Counted from the first letter of the stretch, positions 43,921-54,596 are shown. The stretch is 60,744 nucleotides of DNA from Sulfurimonas sp. (GCF_016744025.1 NZ_JADGFC010000005.1:1-60744), one strand, 5' to 3'. The notes: generated by a model from the sequence alone, not told the origin. Made by a program: numbers and translations.

Positions 43921-45276
43921 TTAGATTCCCTCAGCAATCATAGCATCTGCGACTTTTTTGAATCCTGCTATATTTGCTCCATCTACATAATTACCTTCAA
44001 CTCCATAATCTTTGGCAGTCAAAGCAACTCTTTTACAAATTTCTTGCATTACATTTTTTAATTTTGAATCAACTTCTTCAAAGCTCCATTTACTCATAGA
44101 AGCATTTTGAGCCATCTCAAATTCACTAACTGCAACACCACCAGCATTTGCAGCTTTTGCAGGAGCAAAGCATATTTTATGAGATAAAAAATCACTAATT
44201 GCTTTTGGTGTTGAAGGCATATTTGCACCCTCACTTACACTTACACAACCATTAGTAATAAGGTTTTGAGCGTCAAAGCCATTTAGCTCATTTTGAGTAG
44301 CACAAGGAAAAGCAGCATAACATGGGATATCCCAAACAGGATGACCCTCTTCTGGATAATCTGAAACTGGAATATATTTAGCTTCTGGATGTACTTTTAT
44401 ATATTCTTGCAAAGAAGCTCTTTTTTCTAACTTCAACTCTTTAAGAAGTGCTAAATCAACACCTCTAGAGTCATGAATAGTCCCTCTAGAATCAGTACAT
44501 GTAACAGGAATAGCTCCTAAATGATAAAGTTTTTCTATTGCATGAAGAGCAACATTTCCTGCTCCACTTACAGTACAAATCTTCTCTTTTAAACTCTCTT
44601 TACCTTCCATCTCAAGCATAGTTTCTGTAAAGTACACAGTTCCATAACCTGTAGCTTCAGGTCTCATAAGAGATCCTCCAAACATGAAAGGTTTACCTGT
44701 TAGAACACCTTCATATGATGAAGTAATCTTTTTATATTCACCAAAAAGATATCCTATTTCTCTTGCACCAACACCAATATCTCCTGCTGGGATATCTATA
44801 CGAGGTCCAATATATTTGTGAAGTTCAGTCATAAATGCTGAACAAAACTTCATAACTTCAAAGTCACTTTTCCCCTTAGGGTCAAAATCACTTCCACCTT
44901 TACCACCACCGATAGGAAGACCAGTAAGTGCATTTTTTAGTATTTGCTCAAAGCCTAAAAATTTAAGTATTCCCTCATTTACAGATGGATGAAAACGAAG
45001 TCCACCTTTGTATGGCCCAAGTGCATTGTTAAATTGAACTCTATAACCTGTATTAACCTTGATATTTTGATTATCATCCATCCAAGTTACTTTAAATTTA
45101 AAGATTCTATCTGGAACAATAAACCGCTCTAATATTGCATGTTTTTTATATCTATCATCTGCTTCTAAAAGTGGTGCAATAGAGTAAATAACTTCTTCCA
45201 TCGCCTGATAAAATACTTTATCTTGATCACAGTTACTTGTCTCGAATTTTTTAATTCTATTCTCGGCTATCGTCAT
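43921..45276 (-). CDS. gdhA: NADP-specific glutamate dehydrogenase
   Basis: A 451-residue GdhA of the hexameric type. GYRVQFNNALGPYKGGLRFHP, GLPIGGGKGGSDFDPKGKS with the catalytic Lys, PAGDIGVGAREIGYLFG and VSGAGNVALHA for the nucleotide are all present. It makes glutamate from 2-oxoglutarate and ammonia with NADPH. The length matches the family. It precedes the MscS gene by 14 bases. Together with glnD and glmS it gives the window several nitrogen-assimilation functions, though in separate transcripts. Confidence 0.97.
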   Translation of the reverse strand: MTIAENRIKKFETSNCDQDKVFYQAMEEVIYSIAPLLEADDRYKKHAILERFIVPDRIFKFKVTWMDDNQNIKVNTGYRVQFNNALGPYKGGLRFHPSVNEGILKFLGFEQILKNALTGLPIGGGKGGSDFDPKGKSDFEVMKFCSAFMTELHKYIGPRIDIPAGDIGVGAREIGYLFGEYKKITSSYEGVLTGKPFMFGGSLMRPEATGYGTVYFTETMLEMEGKESLKEKICTVSGAGNVALHAIEKLYHLGAIPVTCTDSRGTIHDSRGVDLALLKELKLEKRASLQEYIKVHPEAKYIPVSDYPEEGHPVWDIPCYAAFPCATQNELNGFDAQNLITNGCVSVSEGANMPSTPKAISDFLSHKICFAPAKAANAGGVAVSEFEMAQNASMSKWSFEEVDSKLKNVMQEICKRVALTAKDYGVEGNYVDGANIAGFKKVADAMIAEGI

Positions 45277-45299
45277 TTCATCCTCTTTAAGTGCCTATA

Positions 45300-47321
45300 T
45301 TAAATCTTATCATGATATGTTTTTAACATATCTGTCATCTTTATATGACGCTCTTTATGTTGTTGTATCATCTCTTGTCTTTGTTCATTTATACTCTTAA
45401 ATTCATTAACAAGTCTATCATAATTTTTATTTAAAAATGTATTGTTTGTATTCATCATATTATTAAGCTCATACAAATAAAAACTACTTTGTAATCTATC
45501 TTTTATATCCTGTATTATAGGCTGATATAAAGAGAATTTTGCAGGGCTATCTTCATATAATTTTATAGACTGCTCTATACGTTTTTCCAAAGATGCAACA
45601 CTCATTTCTGTAGCATTTTGATAGTTAAAACTAACAGCACTACTTAAGTGATTAAACTCTGAACTAATCTTTGCATAAGATGCATGTATTTCATCACTAA
45701 AAGGTTTTAAAATATTCTCATATGCCTTAGATGCAAACTTACGCATATTGGCAAACTCTATATCAGAGTGCATTGCTTCTGATTTTCTTATAAACTCATA
45801 AGGAGATTGCCATTTTTTGATTTTACTGGTTAATAGTTCATAAACTAGAGCATTATTTTCATTAACTTCTATTTGTATCTCTTTTAAATTTCTAACATAC
45901 TTTTTAAACATTTTTCCAACAATATCATCATCATGAAAAAGTCTTTTATATATTAGATTTGTTTCAATTTTTGCAGCTTGATACTCTACAGCTTCATAAG
46001 TCACTTTACTCTTTAGAAAACTACCTTTTTGTTGAGCATATCTCACTCTAGTCTCATTTGTAATGTGGTTATAAATATCATTTGCTATAGTGTCAATAAT
46101 CTCTTCAATTGAACTATAAGAGCTTTTTAGTTTTTTAGTAAATTTACCTTTTAACTCATCAAACCTTATCTTATACTCATTTTCAAAATCATTTAACTCT
46201 TTTTCTAATTCACCATATATATTTAAGAAAAGTTCATGTTGATCTATAAGTTTATTACATATAATTTTTATATCTTTTTTGATAGCAAAATCTTTTGATG
46301 AGTTTGCAATAGGTCTTATTTGCTTATCAATAAAATCTAAAACTAGTTCTATGTTTGACTCTTTTAACTCATTTAGGTTTTTGTTTAAATCACTATCTAA
46401 AATAGCTTGTACTTCAGACTTATACTTTGCATAAGGTTCTTCCACAAGCTCACCTATTTCTAAAGAGTTTGTAGCCTTTAGTTTTTTTGAGAGTGATTTT
46501 AAAAACTCGTCTAACTCATCTTCTATCAAAATATTCTTATCATGACTTCTTGAATCTAAGGCTTGCTTAGCAGAGATAGGTATTACTTCACTAAAGTACT
46601 CACTAAATCTATCTTTTACATAAAGTGTAGTTTGAGATATCTCCTCAGTAGTGAATTTATCTTTTTGATTTAGTACACAAAGAGATTTATTTTGATACTC
46701 ATTTAAATACTCATCTAAAACCTTTGCTTCACTCAATTTACCTGCATTATCAATTAATGAAAGCCAGATTATTCCATCTACTTCTTTTAAAACTTTTTGA
46801 GTAGTTGTTGTGTCTGTGTTGGCTTGAGAATTTAGACCAGGAGTATCTACAAAAACTACATCTTTTAAAAGCTCTAGTGGAGCATAAAGAGTTAAATATT
46901 CTATTTCTTGTACCACCTCACGCTGATCAGTAAACTTAGAAATATTTTCAACACTTTGATATTCATCTCGTCCATCTTTATATCTAATACGAATTTTTAA
47001 CTCATCCGCATATCTTATGTAGTTTACTTTAGATGTTACAGGCGTTATTCCAGTTGGAAGGATATTTTTTGAAAGAAGTGCATTTAAAAAAGTTGATTTA
47101 CCACTTGAAAATTGGCCAGTAATTGCAACTTTCATCGGTTCTTTTGCTCTTATTTCAAGTTTTAAAAGAGCTTCTTTTAACTCTTTACTTGATGACATAT
47201 TTTCATCAAGCATTGTATAACTTGTCTTTTTTATTAAACCAAGAAGATTCTCATCAAACTCTGGAACGACCTCAATAAACTTTGCTTTATACGAAGCAAT
47301 AAATAAATCTAATTTACTCAT
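45300..47321 (-). CDS. Bacterial dynamin-like GTPase (DLP, second of tandem pair)
   Basis: A 673-residue dynamin-family GTPase. GQFSSGKSTFLNALL is the P-loop, PVTSKV holds switch I, DTPGLNS is G3 and NQKDKF is G4. Long alpha-helical segments rich in Lys/Glu follow (about 270-650), forming the stalk, with a short hydrophobic/basic region that may touch membrane. It overlaps the first DLP gene by 8 bases. Tandem DLPs Cj0411/Cj0412 lie next to frdCAB in Campylobacter and form a hetero-oligomer that tethers membranes; the same arrangement is seen here. Nearest start is the ATG at 47321. Confidence 0.9.
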   Translation of the reverse strand: MSKLDLFIASYKAKFIEVVPEFDENLLGLIKKTSYTMLDENMSSSKELKEALLKLEIRAKEPMKVAITGQFSSGKSTFLNALLSKNILPTGITPVTSKVNYIRYADELKIRIRYKDGRDEYQSVENISKFTDQREVVQEIEYLTLYAPLELLKDVVFVDTPGLNSQANTDTTTTQKVLKEVDGIIWLSLIDNAGKLSEAKVLDEYLNEYQNKSLCVLNQKDKFTTEEISQTTLYVKDRFSEYFSEVIPISAKQALDSRSHDKNILIEDELDEFLKSLSKKLKATNSLEIGELVEEPYAKYKSEVQAILDSDLNKNLNELKESNIELVLDFIDKQIRPIANSSKDFAIKKDIKIICNKLIDQHELFLNIYGELEKELNDFENEYKIRFDELKGKFTKKLKSSYSSIEEIIDTIANDIYNHITNETRVRYAQQKGSFLKSKVTYEAVEYQAAKIETNLIYKRLFHDDDIVGKMFKKYVRNLKEIQIEVNENNALVYELLTSKIKKWQSPYEFIRKSEAMHSDIEFANMRKFASKAYENILKPFSDEIHASYAKISSEFNHLSSAVSFNYQNATEMSVASLEKRIEQSIKLYEDSPAKFSLYQPIIQDIKDRLQSSFYLYELNNMMNTNNTFLNKNYDRLVNEFKSINEQRQEMIQQHKERHIKMTDMLKTYHDKI

Positions 47322-49686
47322 GAGTTTTTCCTAAATAAGTTAAATCATCTTTTACTTTATCAATAAGCATAACTTTTTGCTCAATTATAGATAATCTTTT
47401 TGAAGTATCAAATGATTTATCTTGTACTCTTTGTTTGGCCTTGTTAATATTTTCTTCTTTTGTTTGCATCTCAAACTCTATCTCTTTGAGAGGTTTTTTA
47501 CATGTAAGTTCAAACTGATTTACTAAATCTATATTTATTTTTTGTGCTTTGTCATCAAACTTACTATAAAGTTCATCAAAAGCTTGAATAAAGAAAGCTT
47601 CACACTTTTTATCAATACCCTCTATATCTTTTTTAGAAGCTGATTTTATTGCAGCATTAACTTGCTCTATAAGTATAAGATTACTATTTACTAGATTTAA
47701 GTCACTAAAGTGTTTTTGGAAAAACTCTTTTGCATCTTCTGTATTATTATTTGAGTCAATAAAACCTTCGAAATCCCTTTGTATCTTTTCAAAAGAATCT
47801 TGCATCCTCTTTTGAAATTGATATCTATAATCTCTAAGCATATCTATAAAGCCATCTTTTATACCTGTTTCTATGATAGATGCTATTCTGCTCTCTTGTG
47901 GTTTAGTCTTATTTTTTCTTAATTCGTAAGAAACATCGTCTATAACTCTTCTTTTAACTACTGTTTTAAGTGATATCATTTTATTTTTAGAAATATTTTT
48001 AAGTGTTGAGAAGTAACTAATTAACTCATCCTTAGCCTGATCTATATCTTGATTTAGTTTTGTTATTTTAGTTTTTATTTCTACTATATCTTCTTGATAT
48101 TTATTATATTCATTTTCAATCTCACTAGCACTTTTACCTAGTAAATCTTTTTCTATTTGTAATGTATTTTTAGATATATTAGCTATGCCCACTAACTCTT
48201 TTGTGTTTGATTCTATTACAAGCTGAGCTTTTTGTGAATTATCTCCAAAAAGTACATCACTTAAATAATTTTCTATATTGGAGATTCCTGTTTTTTCAAT
48301 AGGATAGCCTAACCTTGTAGCTTCTTCACCCTCACCTATTCTATGCATAAGTGCCATTTTTCCAGCGATTGGAATAAAGTCGATCTTGTCTATGATGGAA
48401 TTAAACTGAGCTTCTTTATTTAAACTTTGTAGTTTTGTTTTTATACTTGATTTTGTATACTCTATAACTTCGTCTAGTTCTTTTGTACTTACTGTATCTA
48501 TTCTTGTTATTACTATTAAGAGTCGGGCAATGCTTTGATAAAGAAGTGTATCTACTATAAACTCTATGTCTTTTTGAGTAGCTGATTGATTTACATTCAT
48601 TAGATGACACATTAGGTCACACTCAAAAAGATAACCTTTTGTAATCTCTTCTCTTTGTATTACAGGATCATCTAAACCTGGAGTGTCAACTATTTCAACT
48701 CCATTTTGTACAAATTTTAAATCTGTATACAACTCAACACTCTTAACTAAATTACATTTTTTGTCTGAATGTTCTGCGGAAGTATATGATGGAAGTTCAT
48801 CTATATTTATCTCTGCGCTAAAACCATCTTCTGTAATAAATGATTCTAGATTATCTTTAAAATATTTTTTTGTTTCTTGAACAAATGGTTTCATGCTCTC
48901 AAGCGTTAAAGCACTTTTTTCTATATTTTGCCACTCTTTTGTTGTCCAAAAATTAACTTTTGCACTTGGAGTTTTAGCATGTTTGATAATACTTAAGTTC
49001 GCTGTTTCAGGAACAACAGAAGTTCCCAATATCTCTTTTCCCAACAAAGCGTTAAGAAGTGTTGATTTACCAGCATTCATAACACCAGTTATACCAATAG
49101 AGAATTTCTCATTTCTTATTTTTTGAGGTATTATTGATAATCTTTCATTTAGACTTTCATCTTCAACAGCATTTTTTAGATTATCTACTGCTGTACAAAG
49201 AGAGTTAATTGCACTTTCAAAGAAGTTTGAACCACTCTCAGCTTTTATAACATGGATTGGTTTAATCTTTTCTTCTTTTGACTCTATTAAAGCGAGTAAA
49301 CTTATAAGTCGTCTACTAGTTTCATAACCTATAATATTTTCTTTTCGTAATATATCTAATCTTTGTTCTATCTCTTGGTTTAGCTCAATATTTCCATTTG
49401 AACTTAGGAAAAAAAGAAGCTCTTTTTGAATGTATTGAACACTCTGTTTATCCCATTCTTCAAGGCCAACAAGAAACTCCATAGCTTCTCTTGCTTCACT
49501 AATAGTTGAAAAATTATCAATATTTAAGGGGGTTACTATGAGTAAAATTGAAGCATAATCACAAAAGGTCTCTTGATTTGAGTCTAATGTAGAGGTTAAA
49601 AAGGTTTTAATATCACCAAAACTAGAAAATATTTGTTTTGCATCTTCTTCCCAAGTAAGAAGAAAAAAGTCATTGATTATGTGCAT
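47314..49686 (-). CDS. Bacterial dynamin-like GTPase (DLP, first of tandem pair)
   Basis: A 790-residue dynamin-family GTPase. An N-terminal helical region of about 190 residues precedes the GTPase domain: GVMNAGKSTLLNALLG (P-loop), PETANL (switch I), DTPGLDDP (G3) and TRIDTV (G4). The remainder is long predicted coiled helices (for example IENEYNKYQEDIVEIKTKI). It differs from its partner in having the long N-terminal extension, as in the Campylobacter pair. It ends 8 bases inside the partner gene and starts 50 bases after frdB, on the same strand. A role in membrane remodelling or tethering is inferred from the family. Confidence 0.9.
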   Translation of the reverse strand: MHIINDFFLLTWEEDAKQIFSSFGDIKTFLTSTLDSNQETFCDYASILLIVTPLNIDNFSTISEAREAMEFLVGLEEWDKQSVQYIQKELLFFLSSNGNIELNQEIEQRLDILRKENIIGYETSRRLISLLALIESKEEKIKPIHVIKAESGSNFFESAINSLCTAVDNLKNAVEDESLNERLSIIPQKIRNEKFSIGITGVMNAGKSTLLNALLGKEILGTSVVPETANLSIIKHAKTPSAKVNFWTTKEWQNIEKSALTLESMKPFVQETKKYFKDNLESFITEDGFSAEINIDELPSYTSAEHSDKKCNLVKSVELYTDLKFVQNGVEIVDTPGLDDPVIQREEITKGYLFECDLMCHLMNVNQSATQKDIEFIVDTLLYQSIARLLIVITRIDTVSTKELDEVIEYTKSSIKTKLQSLNKEAQFNSIIDKIDFIPIAGKMALMHRIGEGEEATRLGYPIEKTGISNIENYLSDVLFGDNSQKAQLVIESNTKELVGIANISKNTLQIEKDLLGKSASEIENEYNKYQEDIVEIKTKITKLNQDIDQAKDELISYFSTLKNISKNKMISLKTVVKRRVIDDVSYELRKNKTKPQESRIASIIETGIKDGFIDMLRDYRYQFQKRMQDSFEKIQRDFEGFIDSNNNTEDAKEFFQKHFSDLNLVNSNLILIEQVNAAIKSASKKDIEGIDKKCEAFFIQAFDELYSKFDDKAQKINIDLVNQFELTCKKPLKEIEFEMQTKEENINKAKQRVQDKSFDTSKRLSIIEQKVMLIDKVKDDLTYLGKTHE

Positions 49687-49736
49687 AGGCTCTCTTTGTG
49701 GAGGATAACAAATTAATGTTATCCTGTATGGAAGTT

Positions 49737-50456
49737 TTAACGAAGTGCTACAAGTTTACGTCGCATGAAAGCAATTTTACTTTGCAGAGGTAAATGTTTA
49801 GGACAGTTGTCTTCACAAGCAACTAGTGACATACAACCAAATATACCATTGTCATCACCAACTAACTCATAATAATCTTCGTCAGTTCTATTATCATGTG
49901 GATCAGCGTAGAATCTTGCGACTCTGTTTAGTCCAACAGCACCAACAAAGTCTGGACGCATAAGTTTTGTTCCACAAGCAGCAACACAAATACCACACTC
50001 AATACAACGATCTATTTCAAAAACTTCTTCTGCAATTTTTGGATCAGATGGAGCTTCGAGTTTTGAAATATCAACTTCTTCATTTGTATGAATCCAGCTC
50101 TCTACGCGCTTACTCATATCATTCATCCAGTTACCAGTATCTACAGATAAATCTTTTAAAAGTTTAAAAGCGGGCATTGGGAATAGTTCAAGTACACCAT
50201 CGTCATAATCTTTAGTAAGAGTACGACATGCAAGTTGAGGAGTACCATTTACCATCATTCCACAACTTCCACAGATACCTGCACGACACACAAAGTCAAA
50301 AGATAAATCAGGATCCATAGTTTCTCTAATCTTGCTAAGAGCAATAAATAGAGTCATACCTTCAGTTTCTTCTAATTTATACTCAACCATATGTGGTTTT
50401 GAAACCACTGAATTTGGATTATACTTCAGTGCTTTTATAGTTACAGTTCTGCTCAT
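49737..50456 (-). CDS. frdB: Fumarate reductase iron-sulfur subunit
   Basis: A 239-residue FrdB. The N-terminal plant-type ferredoxin has [12 protein letters not shown] and LACRT for the 2Fe-2S cluster. The C-terminal part has [14 protein letters not shown] and a distal [16 protein letters not shown] for the 4Fe-4S and 3Fe-4S clusters. It passes electrons from menaquinol-linked FrdC to FrdA on the membrane face. It overlaps frdA by one base. Confidence 0.96.
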   Translation of the reverse strand: MSRTVTIKALKYNPNSVVSKPHMVEYKLEETEGMTLFIALSKIRETMDPDLSFDFVCRAGICGSCGMMVNGTPQLACRTLTKDYDDGVLELFPMPAFKLLKDLSVDTGNWMNDMSKRVESWIHTNEEVDISKLEAPSDPKIAEEVFEIDRCIECGICVAACGTKLMRPDFVGAVGLNRVARFYADPHDNRTDEDYYELVGDDNGIFGCMSLVACEDNCPKHLPLQSKIAFMRRKLVALR

Positions 50457-52438
50457 TATTTATCTCCAAGTCTTTCGTTTAGTGCTTTAAAAAGTGGTTG
50501 TAATTCAAAAGGCATTAACGCATCTTGAATTTCAATTCTATCTTTACCATCTGCTTCCATCTCTTCGCGCTTTTTGTCAACTTCTTCTTGACGTTTAACA
50601 CTTAGTTCATTCTCAATCATCATACCTTTGGCACCATAACCACGAAATGCTGGAGGCATTTCCATTTTCATAATATCTAAGTCTTCATAAGATAAAGTTG
50701 GTAAAGTATCACCTTCATTCCATGTAGCAAGAGTTCTTTTTAACCAGTTAGCATCATCACGTTTTAGGTAATCTTCTCTATAGTGAGCACCACGACTCTC
50801 TTTTCTCTCTAAGGCACCAAGTGCTACACAAAGAGAAAGTTTAAGCATCATTGGAACTCTGTACGCTTCTTCAAGTTGAGGATTAGCAGTTAGAGTTTTT
50901 GATTCTATTTTAACATCAAGTGATTTTTTATATAGTTCTTCTAATTTTTGCACAGCTTCGCTAAGACCTTCTTCATCACGGAAAATCGCAACCTTGTCCC
51001 ACATAATAGCTTTCATTTCATTTTTGATTTCAAAGATATCATTAGTACCTTCTTTTTCAAGAAGATCGTTCATATATTTTGTTTTATCATCAATACTAGC
51101 TTGAAGAGTTTTTGAGCTAATGTCTATATCATGTGAAGCACAAAAATCAGCAAAATAATCTCCAACAATCATACCAGCAACAACAGTTTCACTTACTGAG
51201 TTTCCACCAAGTCTATTAAAACCGTGCATATCCCAACAAGCTGCTTCTCCACATGAGAAAAGTCCATCTAGTTTTTGAGACTCACCAGTAGGTTTTGTTC
51301 TGATTCCACCCATAGAGTAATGTTGCATTGGAAGAACTGGAGCCCAGCCTTTTGGACCTTCATCTGCAGGATCAATTCCATTAAAAATTTCACAAATTTC
51401 TTGAACATCACGAAGATTTTTCTCAATATGTTCACGACCTAAGATAGAAATATCTAACCATAAGTGATCGCCATAAGGAGATTTAACACCTTTACCATTT
51501 CTAATATGCTCAAGCATACGACGACTTACAACGTCACGAGATGCAAGCTCTTTTTTCTCAGGTTCATAGTCTGGCATAAAACGGTAACCATCAACATCTC
51601 TAAGAATACCACCATCTCCACGACAACCTTCAGTAAGAAGAATTCCAGATGGAACAATTGGAGTTGGGTGAAATTGTACAGCTTCCATATTTCCAAGTGT
51701 TGCTATTCCAGTTTCAAGAGCGATAGCCGCACCGATACCTTCACAAATAACAGCATTTGTAGTTTGCTTATAAAGTCTTCCGTATCCACCAGTTGCTATT
51801 AGTGTACCTTTAGCAACATAAGCAGTTAATTCACCAGTAACTAAGTCTCTTACGATAGCACCATAACAACGATTGTTTTCATGGATAAGAGAGATAGCTT
51901 CTTTTCTATCTTCAATATTTACATTATGTTTTAAAGCTTCATTAGCAACACCAAAAAGCATAGTATGCCCTGTAGCATCTGCTGTATAACAAGTTCTCCA
52001 CTTTTTAGTTCCACCAAAGTCACGAGAATGGATATAACCATGTACTTCATCATCTTCAACTAGAGTTGTTCTCTCAGCATTCATAACAACTTCTCTTGGA
52101 CCTTTTGTTATTCTTGTCCAAGGAACACCCCAAGCAGCCAATTGGCGAATTGCTTTTGGTGCAGTAGTAACGAACATACGAGCAACTTCTTGATCACAGC
52201 CCCAGTCACTACCTTTTACAGTATCTGCAAAGTGAACATCTTCATTATCACCTCTACTCATTTTAGAATTACCTAAACTAGCTTGCATACCACCTTGAGC
52301 AGCAGCTGAATGAGAACGCTTAACAGGAACAAGACTTAAAACTGTTGTACTTAAACCTTTTGACTGACTAGCAACTGCAGCTCTTAGACCTGCTAGTCCA
52401 CCACCGATTACTAATGCATCGCAATATTTTACATTCAT
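50456..52438 (-). CDS. frdA: Fumarate reductase flavoprotein subunit
   Basis: A 660-residue Frd[18 protein letters not shown] binds [19 protein letters not shown] holds the covalent-flavin His, [21 protein letters not shown] and the REHI region form the substrate site, and [10 protein letters not shown] is the C-terminal FAD contact. It reduces fumarate to succinate in anaerobic respiration. The length matches the Campylobacterota/Wolinella type. It overlaps frdC by 4 bases and frdB by 1. Confidence 0.97.
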   Translation of the reverse strand: MNVKYCDALVIGGGLAGLRAAVASQSKGLSTTVLSLVPVKRSHSAAAQGGMQASLGNSKMSRGDNEDVHFADTVKGSDWGCDQEVARMFVTTAPKAIRQLAAWGVPWTRITKGPREVVMNAERTTLVEDDEVHGYIHSRDFGGTKKWRTCYTADATGHTMLFGVANEALKHNVNIEDRKEAISLIHENNRCYGAIVRDLVTGELTAYVAKGTLIATGGYGRLYKQTTNAVICEGIGAAIALETGIATLGNMEAVQFHPTPIVPSGILLTEGCRGDGGILRDVDGYRFMPDYEPEKKELASRDVVSRRMLEHIRNGKGVKSPYGDHLWLDISILGREHIEKNLRDVQEICEIFNGIDPADEGPKGWAPVLPMQHYSMGGIRTKPTGESQKLDGLFSCGEAACWDMHGFNRLGGNSVSETVVAGMIVGDYFADFCASHDIDISSKTLQASIDDKTKYMNDLLEKEGTNDIFEIKNEMKAIMWDKVAIFRDEEGLSEAVQKLEELYKKSLDVKIESKTLTANPQLEEAYRVPMMLKLSLCVALGALERKESRGAHYREDYLKRDDANWLKRTLATWNEGDTLPTLSYEDLDIMKMEMPPAFRGYGAKGMMIENELSVKRQEEVDKKREEMEADGKDRIEIQDALMPFELQPLFKALNERLGDK

Positions 52439-53217
52439 GCTGTTACCTCTGTGTTTGCGTTATAAATTTTTTCTATTTGTGTAGTTGGATGATATTTTTC
52501 ACCAGCATTATCTGAATGATCCATACCAATTTTTAAGTATGCTAAAAGAGTAGTAAGACCAAGAACTAGGAAAAATATTGTTATAGTCCATTTAACTTTT
52601 TTCAAAGTTTTTCTTGTTTCTTTTGAATTTTCACCTTCGAACCATCCCCATTTAATACAAAGACGATAAAGACCAATACTTCCGTGTAATTCTACAGCGA
52701 AAAGAAGCATAAGATAAAAAGGCCATAGTGTTAACATTCTGTCGCCTGAACCGTATGGTCCAATTGAGCCTGGTTGAGTTAACATTAAGAACAGGTGAGC
52801 TGAACCAAGGAAGAACATTGAAAAACCAGTAACGGCTTGAATAAACCACATACTAGTTTCATCATGTTTCATCATTTTCATATGAGTTCTGTATACTTGC
52901 CACTGTCTAAAGCTTGCAGGAAGTTTTCTCATACCCATAGCAGCATGAACAATAAATATAATGAAGACTACAGCAACAGCAAGAGATACTAACCCTGGCT
53001 TAGGCTCTTCAAAGAACATACTACCTTCCATAAACTTAGTAAGAGAATACATAAAGTCTTTGCTTATCAAAATAGTTGATACAAAAAACATATGCCCCCA
53101 CATAAATAAACCTAAAAACAATCCTGTTGCACTTTGTATATAATCTAACTTAGCTGGTAGTCTACTTTTTTTACCATCCACAGACTTGCCTAAAAAACCT
53201 TCAATTAGGTTGCTCAC
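52435..53217 (-). CDS. frdC: Fumarate reductase cytochrome b subunit
   Basis: A 260-residue di-heme membrane subunit of the Wolinella type with five membrane helices. Candidate heme ligands are in [26 protein letters not shown] and [12 protein letters not shown]. It oxidises menaquinol and anchors FrdAB. The start is a GTG (MSNLIEG) with AAAGGA 6 bases upstream. It is the first gene of frdCAB; a 34-base hairpin lies about 106 bases upstream of the start. Confidence 0.95.
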   Translation of the reverse strand: MSNLIEGFLGKSVDGKKSRLPAKLDYIQSATGLFLGLFMWGHMFFVSTILISKDFMYSLTKFMEGSMFFEEPKPGLVSLAVAVVFIIFIVHAAMGMRKLPASFRQWQVYRTHMKMMKHDETSMWFIQAVTGFSMFFLGSAHLFLMLTQPGSIGPYGSGDRMLTLWPFYLMLLFAVELHGSIGLYRLCIKWGWFEGENSKETRKTLKKVKWTITIFFLVLGLTTLLAYLKIGMDHSDNAGEKYHPTTQIEKIYNANTEVTA

Positions 53218-53322
53218 TCTATTTCCTTTTCATTGCCACGCAAATGCGATATAACACTTCTAAAAGCCATCTATAAATTACCTATAAATTTATATTTTAT
53301 GCTAATACAATTAAAACCCAAA

Positions 53323-53356
53323 TTGTGCAATAAAGATAAATATCTTCATTGCACAA
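53323..53356 (-). promoter_or_regulatory. Strong hairpin upstream of frdC
   Basis: TTGTGCAAT pairs with ATTGCACAA and, after one A-C mismatch, AAGATA pairs with TATCTT around a two-base loop. That gives a 34-base near-perfect palindrome, 106 bases before the frdC start. As DNA it could be an operator; as RNA it could be a leader hairpin or a terminator of an upstream transcript. No long T-run follows on either strand. Confidence 0.55.
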
Positions 53357-53520
53357 CCCAAACAAAATAAAATCTCACAGTTATATCAAATTTTTAACAT
53401 AAAAAGAGAGATTTAATTGCGTAAATTATATCCATCATTATCAAAAACTTAACTTAAGTCCTAATGGAAATTTGGATATATAATGATTATTATTTCTTAT
53501 AATACACATATTCATTTTTC

Positions 53521-53607
53521 TTATGCTCTAGGCGTTTGTAGAACAATATAAAAAGTATTAAAAATCTCTTTATTGCCTATTAAATTATGTTCCTTTTTTT
53601 TTGCCAT
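53521..53607 (-). CDS. Possible 28-residue small protein
   Basis: An ATG at 53607 with AAAGGA 5 bases upstream opens a 28-residue frame (MAKKKEHNLIGNKEIF...). It is basic at the N-terminus and has no similarity I recognise. The ribosome site is the main support. It may be a real micropeptide, the degraded start of a lost gene, or chance. Confidence 0.3.
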   Translation of the reverse strand: MAKKKEHNLIGNKEIFNTFYIVLQTPRA

Positions 53608-53706
53608 TTATATCCTTTTATAATTTTATTTATGCAAGAATTTTATACCTCCAAGATGACTTAAAAGTTACTTTTTGATATAAAGCAATCTTGTTTAGTT
53701 AATCTT

Positions 53707-54153
53707 ATGCTAAAATTCAAAAAAAAAGGACTAGCCATCACTTACACAATTATTCATACAATTCACATTTTCTCAGTATTTATATATGGAGGTTTTTTAT
53801 TTATAGATATATTGTTTATATCTAAGATGCCACAAACTCTAAGCCCAGAAGAGAATACAAAAGCTAGAGAAGCAATTATGATGCATGTTAGAAAGGTTGT
53901 TCCTAAAGCTCTTATTGTAGCTGTCGCAACTGGCCTTTATATGTTTTTTCAAGTATTTGGAGAAATTTCGGATAGTGGAATGACAAGCTTTCAAATACTA
54001 CTTAGCATAAAAGCTTCTTTGGGACTCTGTTTAGGATTTAGAGGAATCAATCAAGTATTTTTTGGAATTCAGCCATGGGTATTTAAGAAGCATTATTTCC
54101 CATTTACTTTAGTTGTAATGATTATTTTATTGTCACAATTTATGTACCTATAA
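53707..54153 (+). CDS. Small four-helix membrane protein (CopD-like), unknown function
   Basis: A 148-residue protein with four hydrophobic segments (about 10-32, 67-87, 95-115 and 127-147). Histidines lie in helix 1 (TIIHTIHIF), and HVRKVVPKAL precedes helix 2. The pattern resembles CopD/putative membrane proteins of Campylobacterota, some of which bind heme or copper; no specific function can be assigned. It is followed by a bidirectional hairpin terminator before the convergent gene. Confidence 0.75.
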   Translation: MLKFKKKGLAITYTIIHTIHIFSVFIYGGFLFIDILFISKMPQTLSPEENTKAREAIMMHVRKVVPKALIVAVATGLYMFFQVFGEISDSGMTSFQILLSIKASLGLCLGFRGINQVFFGIQPWVFKKHYFPFTLVVMIILLSQFMYL

Positions 54154-54179
54154 AATTAAGAGATTCTTATCTCTTAATT
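54154..54179. terminator. Bidirectional hairpin terminator
   Basis: A perfect 11-base stem, AATTAAGAGAT/ATCTCTTAATT, with a TCTT loop lies between the convergent genes ending at 54153 and 54191. The outer A/T bases give T-rich tails on both strands. Confidence 0.6.
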
Positions 54180-54190
54180 AAGGAATAAAA

Positions 54191-54562
54191 CTATTCCCAC
54201 TCATCATATTTAGCATTAGTATGTTTATCTTTTTTGTATCTTCTAGCATTTTTACTTTTATCCAATTGGTTTGAACTATACAAAATATCATCTTTTATAT
54301 CTTCTACACTTTTTTCACTATCTTTAAATGCTATCATTTTTTTAACAAGCTTTTGCAAGTCTTGTAACTCACCTTTATATAAAGCAATCTCTTCAACTCT
54401 ATTTAAAACTTTAAGAGCATTATCTATTTTTTTGATGAAGCCGGGCATTGACAATTGAGGTGTATTATTGAGATAAGATATTATACTATTATGAAATCTC
54501 TCTAAAGATCTTATATATCTAAGTCTATTTGAGTTTTCTATAGCTTTAGTAGATGCTGCCAT
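54191..54562 (-). CDS. Hypothetical helical protein
   Basis: A 123-residue, charged, mostly alpha-helical protein without a signal peptide or membrane helix. The middle (IDNALKVLNRVEEIALYKGELQDLQKLVKKMI) looks like a coiled coil; the C-terminus is very basic then acidic (KNARRYKKDKHTNAKYDEWE). I recognise no family. It is divergent from the rhodanese gene and convergent with the small membrane protein gene. Confidence 0.65.
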   Translation of the reverse strand: MAASTKAIENSNRLRYIRSLERFHNSIISYLNNTPQLSMPGFIKKIDNALKVLNRVEEIALYKGELQDLQKLVKKMIAFKDSEKSVEDIKDDILYSSNQLDKSKNARRYKKDKHTNAKYDEWE

Positions 54563-54590
54563 GTTATGCCTATTATTTAATTATCGTTGG

Positions 54591-54596
54591 TATAAT
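54591..54596 (+). promoter_or_regulatory. Extended -10 promoter for the rhodanese gene
   Basis: TTGGTATAAT is a perfect TATAAT with the extended TGn element. It lies 32 bases before the chosen TTG start. It also shows that an ATG at 54553, upstream of the promoter, is unlikely to be the start. Confidence 0.55.

Larger units (their letters stand above)
53218..53706. other. Long intergenic region upstream of frdC
   Basis: A 489-base AT-rich stretch between the divergent frdC and the small membrane protein gene at 53707. It holds the frdC ribosome site, a strong hairpin (53323-53356) and one possible 28-residue frame (53521-53607, minus). The rest shows only A/T runs with several TATAAT-like words. 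No tRNA or known riboswitch is seen. Confidence 0.6.
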
